Position numbers and translations under genes: made by a program. A DNA stretch of 13,643 nt from contig NW_026971959.1 of the NCBI RefSeq assembly GCF_026151205.1, positions 1 to 13,643 on the forward strand, written 5' to 3'. Origin of the DNA: Bolinopsis microptera. Taxonomy: Eukaryota; Ctenophora; Tentaculata; Lobata; Bolinopsidae. The notes under the pieces are model-generated. The model made no database searches. It saw nothing but the letters and a program-made list of their open reading frames with translations, and was not told the origin of the DNA. Below are positions 1 to 9,222 of the stretch, piece after piece (the stretch's first letter is position 1; each line of letters opens with the position of its first letter).

Positions 1-526
1 AAAAAACCCAGGTCCCTGAGCACAGTACGGAAGCACGAGGCCATATGGCCGGCATGTGCCCCTGGGCACAAACCCCGCCTTCGGACTTCTTCAAACCAGG
101 ATCACCTCTCGCCATGCTGTGGGGGAAAAAAGCCCATACGTCCCTGTGCACGCTTTCGCGTCCATAGCGGACCAGAACGAGATCAGGAAGGATCTCCTGG
201 GGATCGGAACCCCAAGAAACTACTAGAAAGAGAAGAGACCATAGAAGCGGTCATAGAGAAGATAGAGAGGTTGATGAGAGCAACCATACAGGGAATATTA
301 CAATTCCTGGTTGATAATAGGAACGATGTGGTGTATAGACCCCTCTTTCGGGGGGGGAAAATTTAAAATACACAAGGAGGCCATAAGATTGGCCATAAAG
401 CTCAGGTTCAAAGGACCACTTTATGAACTGAATAAGGTCAAAGAAGACACGGATTTGCTGACCGTAGTCAACTTGAACAATATTTCCACCTTGCTATGGT
501 GGACCGCCAACAGCAGGTGGGAATAA
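1..526 (+). CDS. 5'-truncated hypothetical reading frame, interrupted by a one-base frameshift at a G8 run
   Basis: Frame 1 is open from the left edge to a stop at 364-366, about 121 codons with no start visible, so the true N-terminus lies outside the window. Frame 2 is open across the same place and runs to a stop at 524-526. Joining them within the G run at 350-357 would give about 174 residues. Residues ~20-68 are rich in Pro, Cys, Arg and Gly. Residues ~70-105 (starting NPKKLLEREETIEAV) look like an amphipathic, charged helix or coiled coil. The C-terminal part is Lys-rich and ends in a Trp-rich tail (LLWWTANSRWE). I do not recognise the family. A retroelement Gag-like fragment is possible but unsupported. 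The frameshift may be a homopolymer sequencing error or real decay. Composition here is more GC-rich than the DNA downstream. The frame could also be chance. Confidence 0.35.
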
Positions 527-660
527 GTCCTTTGTGACATATCCCTAAATCAAAGTATTGTAGTCCTTTGTGACATATCCCTACATCAAAGTATTTTAGT
601 CCTTTGTGACATACCCCTATATTAAAATGATTAGTCCTTTGAGACATATATTCTATATAT
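526..660. repeat. 36-bp tandem repeat, about 3.7 copies
   Basis: Units begin with AGTCCTTTGTGACATA at 526, 562, 598 and 633, giving spacings of 36, 36 and 35 bases. The first two copies are nearly identical. The third and fourth drift, and the last fades into AT-rich sequence around 655-665. The array begins inside the stop codon of the preceding reading frame. The period is twelve codons, and the first two units are open in that same frame. This is a minisatellite, possibly derived from coding sequence. No function is claimed. Confidence 0.9.
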
Positions 661-902
661 TATGATATAATACTGTTGCTTTTGTAATATATCACTACTA
701 GTTTTACTACCTTGGTGCAGTTATCAAAAATGCGTCTATTTCATTTCTTGAAAATAAAAACCAAAAACAAACATACGATTGTAAGAATCATACATCAAAT
801 ATAATTGAGGTGTCGATCATATTAGATCATAAATTGGGAATTCCACAAAATCTATGTTGATTATACCCTTCTTCTATGGACCCTTACCCACATGTTACTA
901 CC
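661..902. other. AT-rich spacer, nothing recognised
   Basis: This stretch between the two tandem arrays is AT-rich. It has no open frame of note, no tRNA-like cloverleaf and no convincing promoter or terminator. The TA-rich run near 648-675 could be mistaken for a TATA element, but no transcript start is supported by anything nearby. Confidence 0.6.
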
Positions 903-1155
903 GCTCTATTGAAGCCCTACCACATTACTTCTTCTCTACTGAAGTCCTAAACGTCACTCTGCTCTTTGAAAGCCCTACACATTACTTCTTCTTACTGAAG
1001 TCCTAAACGTCACTCCTGCTCTATTGAAGCCCTACACATTACTTCTTCTACTGAAGTCCTAAACGTCACTCCTGCTCTATGAAGCCCTGCACATTACTTC
1101 TTCTCCACCGAAGTCCTAAACGTCACTTCCGCCCTCATGAAGCCCCTGAAAATTT
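903..1155. repeat. 57-bp tandem repeat made of two related half-units, about 4.4 copies
   Basis: Units start at 903, 961, 1018, 1074 and 1131 (spacings 58, 57, 56, 57). Each unit has two similar halves of about 28-29 bases, one built around TTGAAGCCCTACACATTACT and one around CTGAAGTCCTAAACGTCACT. The 57-bp unit is therefore a dimer of an older ~28-bp repeat. Fifty-seven bases is 19 codons, and the clean unit at 1018 is open in one frame (SIEALHITS followed by STEVLNVTPA). Single-base indels in other units break that frame. The final unit decays after about 1150. Copies agree well, far better than the large repeat downstream. Confidence 0.9.
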
Positions 1156-1400
1156 CTCCTGCATTTACCTCACTTAGTCCTTAGAAGACACTATTAGAGC
1201 CCACATCACCCCCAAAGACCTTGAAGATCTAAGTTGACAATAGTTAGGTGAACGACTTACCTTCTGGATCAACCGTCATACTAAGACTTAACTAACAAGA
1301 ATAGACACGATCCTAGTTGATGAACATCAGCTCACGCCAACAACGCTCATTGAAATACTTCTAAATGGACAATCCGAAAACTATAGTTTTAATAAATGAA
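1156..1400. other. Non-coding junction between tandem repeats and the large inverted array
   Basis: No gene or RNA is seen here. The large unit U1 should begin in this stretch if it is as long as U2 and U3 (about 2.6-2.7 kb), but alignment to the outer ends of U2 (about 6200-6598) is too weak to place the edge. The left boundary of U1 is therefore uncertain within about 1200-1400. Confidence 0.5.
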
Positions 1401-1588
1401 ACAGACTGGAGAAAATAAAATTTCCTTGAAGACCAACGAACAATTCGTGTAAATTATTTCTTAATAGAATATGGAGAAGAATTAAATCTGTGAATTCGTG
1501 TTAACATTTGATTTTCAATATGTGAGATATTTGTGAACAAGACCCATAGCTTGTTTTTCAATTTTGGACGTATAATAAAAAACCCCGT

Positions 1589-1616
1589 AAAGATTTTATC
1601 TACCAATAAAATCTTT
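1589..1616. other. Perfect hairpin, 11-bp stem and 6-nt loop
   Basis: AAAGATTTTAT at 1589-1599 pairs perfectly with ATAAAATCTTT at 1606-1616 around the loop CTACCA, and a short T run follows. In a bacterium this would suggest an intrinsic terminator, but the stem is all AT apart from one pair and no gene precedes it. It is reported as a structure only. Confidence 0.6.
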
Positions 1617-2619
1617 TTCTGTGTCCGTAGGGATCTGTTATAGATTGAAGCGAGCTAGTTCTAGCTCTCCCTCCTGACTCTTCTAGAACCTTCCACCGAG
1701 GACCAAAATACTCTTGATATTTACGGGTTAATACCACTAGTAGTAAGGGGAAAAATTTGGTCGATCTTAAGGGTTCGTATATAGACTTTGAATGATCACA
1801 TACGGATTTCCATCAACGTAAGTATGGAAGTTAAAGGAACTACCAAACCTACGAAACATAATTAGAGCACATGTTGCCATTTATTTATCTCAACAGAAAT
1901 CACCACTTTTACCACCCTTTACCACTATGTACCACCTTTCTTGTTTGCCAAAATATCTTTATTTGTGAAACGTCGAAGAAGGCTGCAAATTAACCTATGC
2001 GAATGTCTTAGCTTATCAAGGATAAAACTAATTCGTATAAAAATTGAAAGACAATAATTCAAAAAAACAACACTATTATTTGACAATTTGACAAAATCAG
2101 CTAATTAGGATAACATTATATACCAATATAGTTAAAATCACCAAACACACAAGCGGTACTGGGGTGGGTGGGGTATCAACAAAGGATCATGGTGTGTGGG
2201 TGTGTTGGGGTGGTAAAAAAAAAAAAGTGAACATTATTTAATAAGGCTCAAAATGATTGAAACGTTTGAAACACGGAGAAATGATAGTTTTTAGAAAAAC
2301 TTCAAAATTGTTCCACTTAAAATTAATTTTCGAGACTTGGAAAAATAAAAAATATTTTTTCCGCCCAAAAGCGATCGAATGCTGAAACGTGGATACAAAT
2401 ACTTGCCGAAACCACTTCGGAAGATTTACATTTTAGTCTATCATTAGTGTATCTCTCACAGTGACTAAAATCAACAATATTTGAAGTTGGAGTTCAGTAA
2501 ATCCTACATATTTGATATTTATATGAATTAGGAATATCTTACGCGAAAGTGCTTAGAACTGAAAAAGGTTAATCCACACAATATATGGGATTAACGAGTC
2601 AGGGACGCGGCTAGGTCTT

Positions 2620-2910
2620 ATGCTCAGATACAGCTTTATCAAATTCCACATAAAGAGACAGCACAAAATGGACCATTTAAGATCGAACCGATTTTACCAG
2701 TGCTGTACTATCATTTTATGATTTCAATGATCAAAACTCTGACCGTCACTACTTGCCAATCTATACCGGGTAATCTGAATGTACCGGACCTCTTATTTAC
2801 CTCTATCATTTAGCCCCAGTTAAGCCAGAAATAACATATCTCACTTGGGAATTCTTTCTAACTGTGCACTTTTTGTCACTCTACGCAAGAGGCCCGGTAT
2901 TATAGGGGGT
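2620..2910 (+). repeat. Best-conserved block of the inverted pair, left arm
   Basis: This block is the clearest proof of the inverted repeat. It pairs with 4740-5035 on the opposite strand and includes two perfect 20-base matches (2702-2721 and 2777-2796) plus shared AGAGGCCCGG-type sequence near 2889-2905. By eye, identity is about 75-85%, with short indels. Confidence 0.85.
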
Positions 2911-3888
2911 ATAGGATGAAGTGTAACTTAACCTTTCATCATCCACTGATAATATTATAGTTTATAGTAGATAGTATCATAAAAAACTTTTACTTGTGGT
3001 CTTTTTTGTATGTGGAATGCGCCTAATCCGCGTCGGTTTGCTATGCCAATACCTCAATAACCCCCCCAATCTCATTGCCAAGCAAGGGTCGGAAAGAGCT
3101 GAGAAAGCATATCGAGAGTGCTAGAAATAGCTAGATTTAGAGAAAACTGGTGGTAGCGAGGGTGGTGCAAGCAGGATGTTAGCAGAACGTCCTACAGCGG
3201 GGTATCATTGTAGTTGAGCTTATTTTTAAATGGCCAAAGACACGTCGCGGCCCGGCCACCTAAACGCGCGCGCGTTACATAACGCATTGCAGTTCTGAGG
3301 GGGCCCAAGTGATCACCCCCAACCACCAAAACCACAGTACGTCACCCGCCACCTCAGCACGGACACAGCAGAGCTACCCACCGTCTCAGCCAGGAGACAC
3401 ACACCCCCCATACCCCGCCCTTACCTGCGCAAACAAACAGAATGCACCAATGACATACAGTCTGCACACAGAATAACGACGACCGCACAGAAAGAAGATA
3501 AGCGAACGATGCGGGACTGCACGAGCGTTGCCAGAGCGCCAGCGCTGCGAACCTGCTTTGGTCTCTTGCGCGGAGTTGAACAGAAAAGACGGACAGAAGA
3601 CACCCCCACAGCAGTGTCCTGCTACTCTGTAACTCAAGTTACTGGAACGAATGTGGCCCGCGTGAGAGCGACAACAGCGGCGTTGGGACTTCTCTGCAAC
3701 AGCACACCACAGCCCGTACCAGCGCTACTCCACATACTCTAAAGATCACACCACGCGTCCCTCGAGCTTACACCCAGCGCTCTTTCATCCAAAAATCTGA
3801 TAACCAACAACAGGATGACACCTGACCCCATTAAACGCACCCTTTTAGATCAAACGAAACCTTTTTATAAAATCGACTTTTAAAGCCG

Positions 3889-3904
3889 CATGAATTACTT
3901 CATG
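3889..3904. other. Fold-back centre 1: hairpin CATGAA-TTAC-TTCATG
   Basis: A perfect 6-bp stem with a 4-nt loop lies where the U1 and U2 arms meet. The flanking arms continue the symmetry: 3842-3853 pairs with 3949-3960. The spacer at the turn is essentially nil, so one strand turns directly into its complement. No sequencing hairpin-adapter sequence is seen at the turn. Confidence 0.7.
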
Positions 3905-4739
3905 GAGTATCGTCTTATCAAGCGTACAGACCATGCCGAACCGGATTATTGATCAAAAAGCCCTTAGTGGATCTCTTTATCCCTCTTCATCTTTAGAGCT
4001 TCAAAGATAGTGATCAAATAACCTTCGCAACATAAGCCTCTTCACTGGATCAACTCAGGACAGATTCATTGAAAAATAACAAACTCACATCTATTTAGGT
4101 ATCAAGTCCAACCTACGGTGGGGGGGGGGGTAAAATAGACCAGCCTTAGCTTATCCTGGTTTTTCATCATGTAGTACGTTCTGCTACCTCCATTTTAGCA
4201 CCACCTCAGCTTCGCATACAGTACGATCACTCTAAGTCTAGCTTCGCTGAAAACCAACATCGGGATCGGCGTTTTTCCTGTAGCAGACTGGTACCCAATG
4301 CACTGGTTTCTTAAATTGCGCAGTACACTACCTGCACTGAGTAAGCTCTGTGTCCTGACTACAACCGTGGTTTACCAAAGTGATTAATTACACAGAGGAA
4401 AAAAATTTTGCCCCTCAGCTGCAATCTAGTAACTATTATAGTATCCGCACTCTTTGGCCATTAAATATAACCAACTCCAATGAAACCCCGTGTAGCAACG
4501 TTCGCTACATCCCTGATGCATGCACCTACCCAGCTACCACCATTTACTCTAAAACTAGCTTATTTGTCTAGCACCCTCATCGATGCAACTCATCTCCAGC
4601 TCATATCCCGACCACGGCAGGCAGCAAATGAGATAGGGGTGTTATTTGAGGTATCTGAGCATAGCAAACGAAGCGGGGGCATGGCTCAATTCACAATACA
4701 AAAAAGCCACAGTTTTGTATGAGAAAGGTATATTACTCT

Positions 4740-5035
4740 CTCTTAGCCTATACCCCCCGTATAATCCCGGGCCTCTTGAGATAGGTGACAAAAAGTGACA
4801 GTTAAAAAAATCCCCTGTGAGAAATCGTATTCTTGCATAACTGGGTCCTAATTATAGAGGTACATAAGAGGTCCGGTACATTCAGAAAACCTATAGATTG
4901 GCAAGATTGAACGGTACAGAGGTATATGATTCATTTGAAATCATAAAATGATAGTACAGCAGAAAAATCGGTTTTTCGAACTTAAATGGGTCCTTTGTGC
5001 TGTTTCTTTATGTGGAGAATTTGATAAAGCTGTAT
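4740..5035 (-). repeat. Best-conserved block of the inverted pair, right arm
   Basis: This is the partner of 2620-2910. Perfect 20-base matches occur at 4864-4883 and 4941-4960, and the TTTGATAAAGCTGTAT stretch near 5020-5034 matches 2628-2647 with one extra base. Differences are scattered substitutions and one- to few-base indels. Confidence 0.85.
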
Positions 5036-5973
5036 TGTTCATTTAGTTATGAAACACTAATATTGTGTGGTTAACCTTTTTCAGGTTCAGCCCTTTATCC
5101 GCAAGCTACATCCTAAATTACTAAAATAACATCAACATCAATGTCGAGAGAAAATCTACTGACACAAACCAACGTCAAAATATTGATAGATGTTCTCAGT
5201 ATCCACCCCAATCTTAAAAATCACCTTCGACAGTATTTCTTCTGCAAAGCACTTTTTTTATCTCACTTTTCAATCAATCTCAGACAATCACTTTCTGGCC
5301 GGGAAAAAAATCACCTCTTTCTTTAAATTTATCCCAAGTCCTCCGAAACAAATCTTTTTACGCCTGACCCAATTCTTTTCTGAAGTTTTCTCTAACAAAC
5401 CACACTTCTCTCCGCCTCGTCTTTCAAACGAACTGTCCAATACCATTCTTCTGAGCCAAGTAACAAAATTTCTCACACCTTATCTCTACTCTGAGTGATC
5501 TATACTAATCCTGCGGGCGAGTAACTTATCCACATTAGCTGATCGTCAAATGACTTCAAAATATTTCCATACAAATAGTTCTCTACCTCCTCTGATAAGC
5601 GATTCAACAACCATCTACGGCGTTACGAACTCCTGCAGCCCTATCTACAACGTTCACAATCTAAAAGATATTTGCCAAACCAGAAACGTGGTACATAGTT
5701 GGCTAATAGTGCGTAACAACCAGCTGGATTTTCTGTTGAGACACTAAAACATATCTGCGCAACACCATGTCTAATCTTATCCGTTCGCTCAGCGGGTCCT
5801 AAACACCATATACCAGCTTGCAACCATAAATCCTTGTGAACTACATTTCAAATCCATACGCGGACACTGCACATCTTTTCCCCCGCTCAACACAATTAAA
5901 GGTCCGTAAAGAGGACAGTTAAAACACACTATTCGTAGAGTAGATAGTTAAACATATATAATTATGCATACGG

Positions 5974-5989
5974 TTAACAACCTTGTTAA
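5974..5989. other. Perfect hairpin, 7-bp stem and 2-nt loop
   Basis: TTAACAA at 5974-5980 pairs with TTGTTAA at 5983-5989 around CC. It lies at roughly the place in U2 that corresponds to the 1589-1616 hairpin in U1, although the two stems differ in sequence. No coding context is seen. Confidence 0.5.
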
Positions 5990-6587
5990 TTATAAACTAG
6001 ATAAGTACCACTCCGAAAACATGTATGGTTTGCGTAGAGGTCAAGGTCTGCGATCTTAGTTTGTTTACATTCTATTCCAATAATTCTGATTTTACCCATC
6101 GATAACTATCTTTCATATCTTCACTTGAAACTTCGCGAGTATCTATCCTATTTCTCCACGCAACGCCGGTGATAACAGATGCACTCGTTACATGTAATGA
6201 CAATATGCTCGGAAATGGTACAAGGAATTGGCAGAACAGAAATATTCTTAATGTCTCAATCATATGTGGATTGCTTAAATAAAAGCTAAGTCCAGTTTGT
6301 CAGTATAGTAACGCGAGCGTACTAAATTATTTTAAACTGGAACTTCAATTACTCGCGTTTACTAAGCTACTTATAGACAATAGTTCAACAGCCACGCCAA
6401 CAACCTGCTGTGACGTATGATTTCAGACGATCAGACTAACCCCCCTCCACACCTCTAACTCACGATACGCGCTCAACTCAACCACACCCACCCAGCGCCC
6501 TTCGCGACTAAGACTCGGTTTGAGGGGATCACGGTCGAGTAAAAGATTGAAACGTAGAAGTGGAGAAGCAGCAGACAATCTCGGTTT

Positions 6588-6609
6588 ACATACGTTTAAT
6601 GCCTTATGT
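6588..6609. other. Fold-back centre 2 (U2/U3 turn)
   Basis: ACATA at 6588-6592 pairs with TATGT at 6605-6609 around a 12-nt loop, at the point where reverse-complement symmetry between U2 and U3 converges. Outward pairs include the CAATCTCGG region near 6577-6584 with GGAGATTCG near 6625-6634, then 6352-6369 with 6911-6932. The stem is short and the arms near it are diverged, so the exact turn is uncertain by about 20-30 bases. Confidence 0.5.
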
Positions 6610-6876
6610 TGGCGGAGACAAAGGAGATTCGAGCGAACCTAAGCGAGTTTGACAGAAGGGCATATTGGTCGGGGAGCAGTGATCCCCAGGAATCATGTCC
6701 ATATGGGAGGTGTTGGTTCGCCAAAAATTGTCTGACTTGATTGTAGCGAAGATTTCGGCACAATATACGCGCCCAGTTTGGGGGTGGGTTAGTGGTGGGG
6801 AGTGTGATAAAAAGTCTGTTCTTGCAAAAAGAAAGTGGAAATTGGTTGGGTAGTTTTGCTCGGCAGCTTGTTGTAT

Positions 6877-6904
6877 GGGTGGTTAATGGGGTTTGGGTGT
6901 GGGG
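6877..6904 (+). other. Possible G-quadruplex motif
   Basis: Four G tracts (6877-6879, 6888-6891, 6895-6897, 6901-6904) are separated by loops of 8, 3 and 3 bases. They sit inside a G/T-rich strand segment (about 6776-6905). The first loop is slightly longer than the usual seven-base limit. The segment is C-rich on the plus strand in U2 (about 6438-6500), so some of the bias is shared between copies. Confidence 0.35.
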
Positions 6905-8756
6905 ATATTTTGCTAATTGTTTTGCGTGCGAGAATTGTTTGAGGGGACACGTCCAGGAAAGTGATTCCTGGGTCCCTTGTTCCACGACCATATTCCCGTA
7001 AAAATCGCTTAGTTGCGAATTTTATCCGCGACAAAAAGACGTATTTCATATTTGACTGTACTACATTAAACTGTATTCAATATTTGTGACTTGATGTCAT
7101 CCTAAAACAACTTTGAACTTAAACCATCTTAAAACGTGTATACGACGTGCCAAAACACATGTCTACTTGAATTACGCAAGATCCATATAGATTCGGATAG
7201 CGCGCTCGTAGCCTCGGGAAAAACAACAACGTCGACACACAAAAGTGGCGATTCTCCCATCTACCAACGTGCGAAAAAAAACTACGCAGCGCGAGGGAGT
7301 TTCCGTTCGCATATTACGATAGCCTTAAATTGCTAATTTCAGCCATTTTAATTTGATAGCCCTTCCGATCACCTAAGCTCCCCCCAATCCCCTACCGCAC
7401 AGCAACTCTTCAACGACAATAGACTGTTGTCATATCTAATTACTTATTAAAACTACGTAACTAACGATATTCCGCAAACTAACCATCACACTTCTACAAC
7501 CCCCTCAAAAATAAATAAAACTTAGCATACTCATCATAAATAAGGATGTTTAGGAGCAATTACCCATGGCGAACCATCAGGTTTTCTGTTACATACGAAA
7601 ACTCACAGCGCGTACAATAGCGAGTCTACAGGACCTGACAGGCTGCTGCCCCATAACACATACGGCCAGCTTAAAACGATAATAGACCATCTAAACGTCT
7701 CTAAAAATACTGCGATCCTGATACGCTTAGATTATTCATGCGTATAAATGAAACACTATAAGCAGGTAAGCGCCGCTCTCACCGCGCGCCCCCCCACTCG
7801 GGAGTAGAAAGGGCAAAGGCCCCGCGGCGCCGCATCAAGAACCGAAAACGATCAAATACCATTCTAGTATAGTACTGCCCAAATAAGCATAAAAAGCCCA
7901 GCTGCGGCCGCTAAGATTATAACTCAAATACATAAAATATTACCAAATATGGATTAAATATACTGGTGAATTCTCAATAATCTTAAAGATTAAAGCCATC
8001 GATTCTACAAGACATGATCAAGGATAGAAAATTCTAAAAATAACTAGCACTACTAGTAGTTCTAACACTATGTAATACTACAATAATACCCGCCATGAGT
8101 TGGCAACAGAAATTTTTGTTCATCTGATTTTTGATAAATTGGTATCGATAGCAAAGGAGTATGTGGCCTGAAAGGCACTTGTGAGCTGAAAAAGCGAAAA
8201 TACTCAACCCGAGATAAGCAACGATTAACTGTCGAGGTGTAAGAGGCCAACCTGTGCTCAAATTGAGCAACTAAACCAACCATCGTGCGTACACACAAAA
8301 TGATACGAAAACATAGTATTAATTCTTATAGATTTACAAAACAAAACACATCTCTAAAAACAAGTTATTCGAAATTACAGAACATAGTGCCTATAAACCT
8401 CCTAAACATACATATAATAATTTCTGCGCGAAATAATACATACAATGATCGTATGACTTAATCAGACCGCCACCTTTTGGTACCAAAATTATAATATATA
8501 TAAGCACCAAATGTTTCGAAAATTTGTTCAAAATTTTACACAGTGGACCCTTGTAATGTGTTCAATAAAACATATCTTTTGAAAAAAAAAAATTTCTTTA
8601 AATCATTAAAATAATATTACCAAAAGTTACGTCTCGATGATCTAAATTACGATACCATAATACCTATGTGATCATAATATGAAAATGTGAGAAGTTATCC
8701 CCCCCCGTGGGGTTAGGTTGTGTTTGGTGTGGGTGGGTTGAGGCCAATAACTGGAA

Positions 8757-8809
8757 GGCGCTTTTGACGCGAAAAAAGCATGCGCGTCAAATACAGAATC
8801 AAAAGCGCC
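8757..8809. other. Compound hairpin with two nested inverted repeats
   Basis: GGCGCTTTT at 8757-8765 pairs with AAAAGCGCC at 8801-8809. Inside it, TTGACGCG at 8764-8771 pairs with CGCGTCAA at 8783-8790. The two stems overlap by two bases on the left and leave about 10 unpaired bases on the right. A further short inverted pair (GTAGC at 8812-8816 with GCTAC at 8837-8841) follows. The aligned part of U4 is also locally GC-rich but does not obviously keep the same stem. Confidence 0.6.
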
Positions 8810-9169
8810 GTGTAGCTTTTGTCAAGGCAAAAAATTGCTACAGCGGTGATTCTATTTTATTCACCATTTTTACTTATTATATTAAGACAACTTTTGTACC
8901 AAATTATATATCGAAATCGAGAAAAAAAGTTCTGTGCTCTGCGCTTGGCGCTTATTACGCTGACTATAATATAATACTAATCATGATCAAATGAGCTGAG
9001 CTCAGACATTAAAACTATATCCACAATATTACAACAGTATCTAAAAGTAAGTGCTAAGCTTTAAAGATGTTATTGTCAAATGTCAAATAACAAATACAAA
9101 AATAAAGGGTGGAACGCCCGAGCAATTTAGTTATAAGAAAGCACAATTAACAATTAAATGAACATATAA

Positions 9170-9222
9170 TAGTCTAATATACAATATAACTAATTGCCGG
9201 AATGCGTTTTTCACTTCACATC
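9170..9222. other. Fold-back centre 3 (U3/U4 turn)
   Basis: Reverse-complement symmetry converges at about 9196. Pairs include 8939-8951 with 9437-9457, the ACGCCCGAGC region near 9113-9122 with CCCCGAACGG near 9271-9280, and 9146-9170 with about 9220-9245. The turn itself is AT-rich with no strong small stem, so its place is accurate only to about 20 bases. Confidence 0.5.

Larger units (their letters stand above)
1400..3896 (+). repeat. Unit U1, first copy of the ~2.6-kb alternating repeat, forward orientation
   Basis: The reverse complement of U2 aligns along nearly the whole of this stretch in the same order. Anchors are 1921-1935 with 5685-5700, 2628-2647 with 5014-5034, 2702-2721 with 4941-4960 (perfect 20-mer), 2777-2796 with 4864-4883 (perfect 20-mer), 3227-3240 with 4451-4463, and 3842-3853 with 3949-3960. 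Identity is best at about 1780-3240 and weaker towards the centre. No reading frame of useful length is present. The inner part, about 3240-3770, is much richer in C and A than its U2 partner. About 45 bases near 2950-3000 have no clear U2 partner. The G-rich patch at 2161-2213 also lacks a clear U2 counterpart. Confidence 0.85.
3897..6598 (-). repeat. Unit U2, second copy, inverted relative to U1
   Basis: This is the reverse complement of U1 across 3897 to about 6180 and of U3 across its outer part. Against U3, anchors are 6352-6369 with 6911-6932, 6166-6225 with 6978-7032, and 5480-5575 with 7541-7640. Length from centre to centre is about 2.70 kb. No gene is supported. Short minus-strand frames at 5641-5823 and 6072-6263 are not preserved in U1 or U3. 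A G11 run at 4120-4130 is absent from the matching part of U1. Confidence 0.8.
6599..9196 (+). repeat. Unit U3, third copy, same orientation as U1
   Basis: The sequence follows U1 and reverse-complemented U2 in order, at roughly 60% identity by eye with many indels. Examples are 6978-7032 against U2 6166-6225, 7411-7465 against U2 5685-5745 and U1 1890-1935, 7541-7640 against U2 5480-5575, and about 8205-8250 against U1 2840-2895. Length from centre to centre is about 2.60 kb. The longest frame in the whole window (131 codons, minus strand, 6596-6991) lies here, but it is low-complexity in composition and has no counterpart in other copies. No gene is supported. Confidence 0.6.

Noticed and set aside
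5641-5823. Minus-strand frame with an ENPAG-C-like motif followed by FWFGK, resembling the NPAD region of BEL/Pao retrotransposon polyproteins
   Set aside because: The motif appears only in U2. The matching places in U1 (about 1890-1960) and U3 (about 7411-7465) do not encode it, and no reverse transcriptase, RNase H or integrase motif is seen nearby.
1400-6250. The large inverted repeat as terminal inverted repeats of a DNA transposon or a foldback element
   Set aside because: The arms meet at the centre with no internal region or transposase, no target-site duplication could be placed, and a third and fourth copy continue the alternation.
6072-6263. Minus-strand 63-codon frame with a hydrophobic N-terminus like a signal peptide
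   Set aside because: The frame is not kept in the aligned part of U3 (about 6970-7130) or U1, there is no homology I recognise, and the length is expected by chance.
6596-6991. Longest frame in the window, 131 codons on the minus strand
   Set aside because: It is rich in Thr, Pro, Asn and Leu because of the G/T-rich opposite strand. It spans the U2/U3 turn region and has no counterpart in other copies.
8034-8298. Two overlapping minus-strand frames vaguely like an integrase N-terminal region
   Set aside because: The resemblance is a few residues only, there is no zinc-binding or DDE motif, and the frames are not preserved in U4.
8707-8994. 95-codon plus-strand frame starting at GTG
   Set aside because: The start sits beside a C8 run, the frame crosses the compound hairpin, and the matching part of U4 has no equivalent frame.
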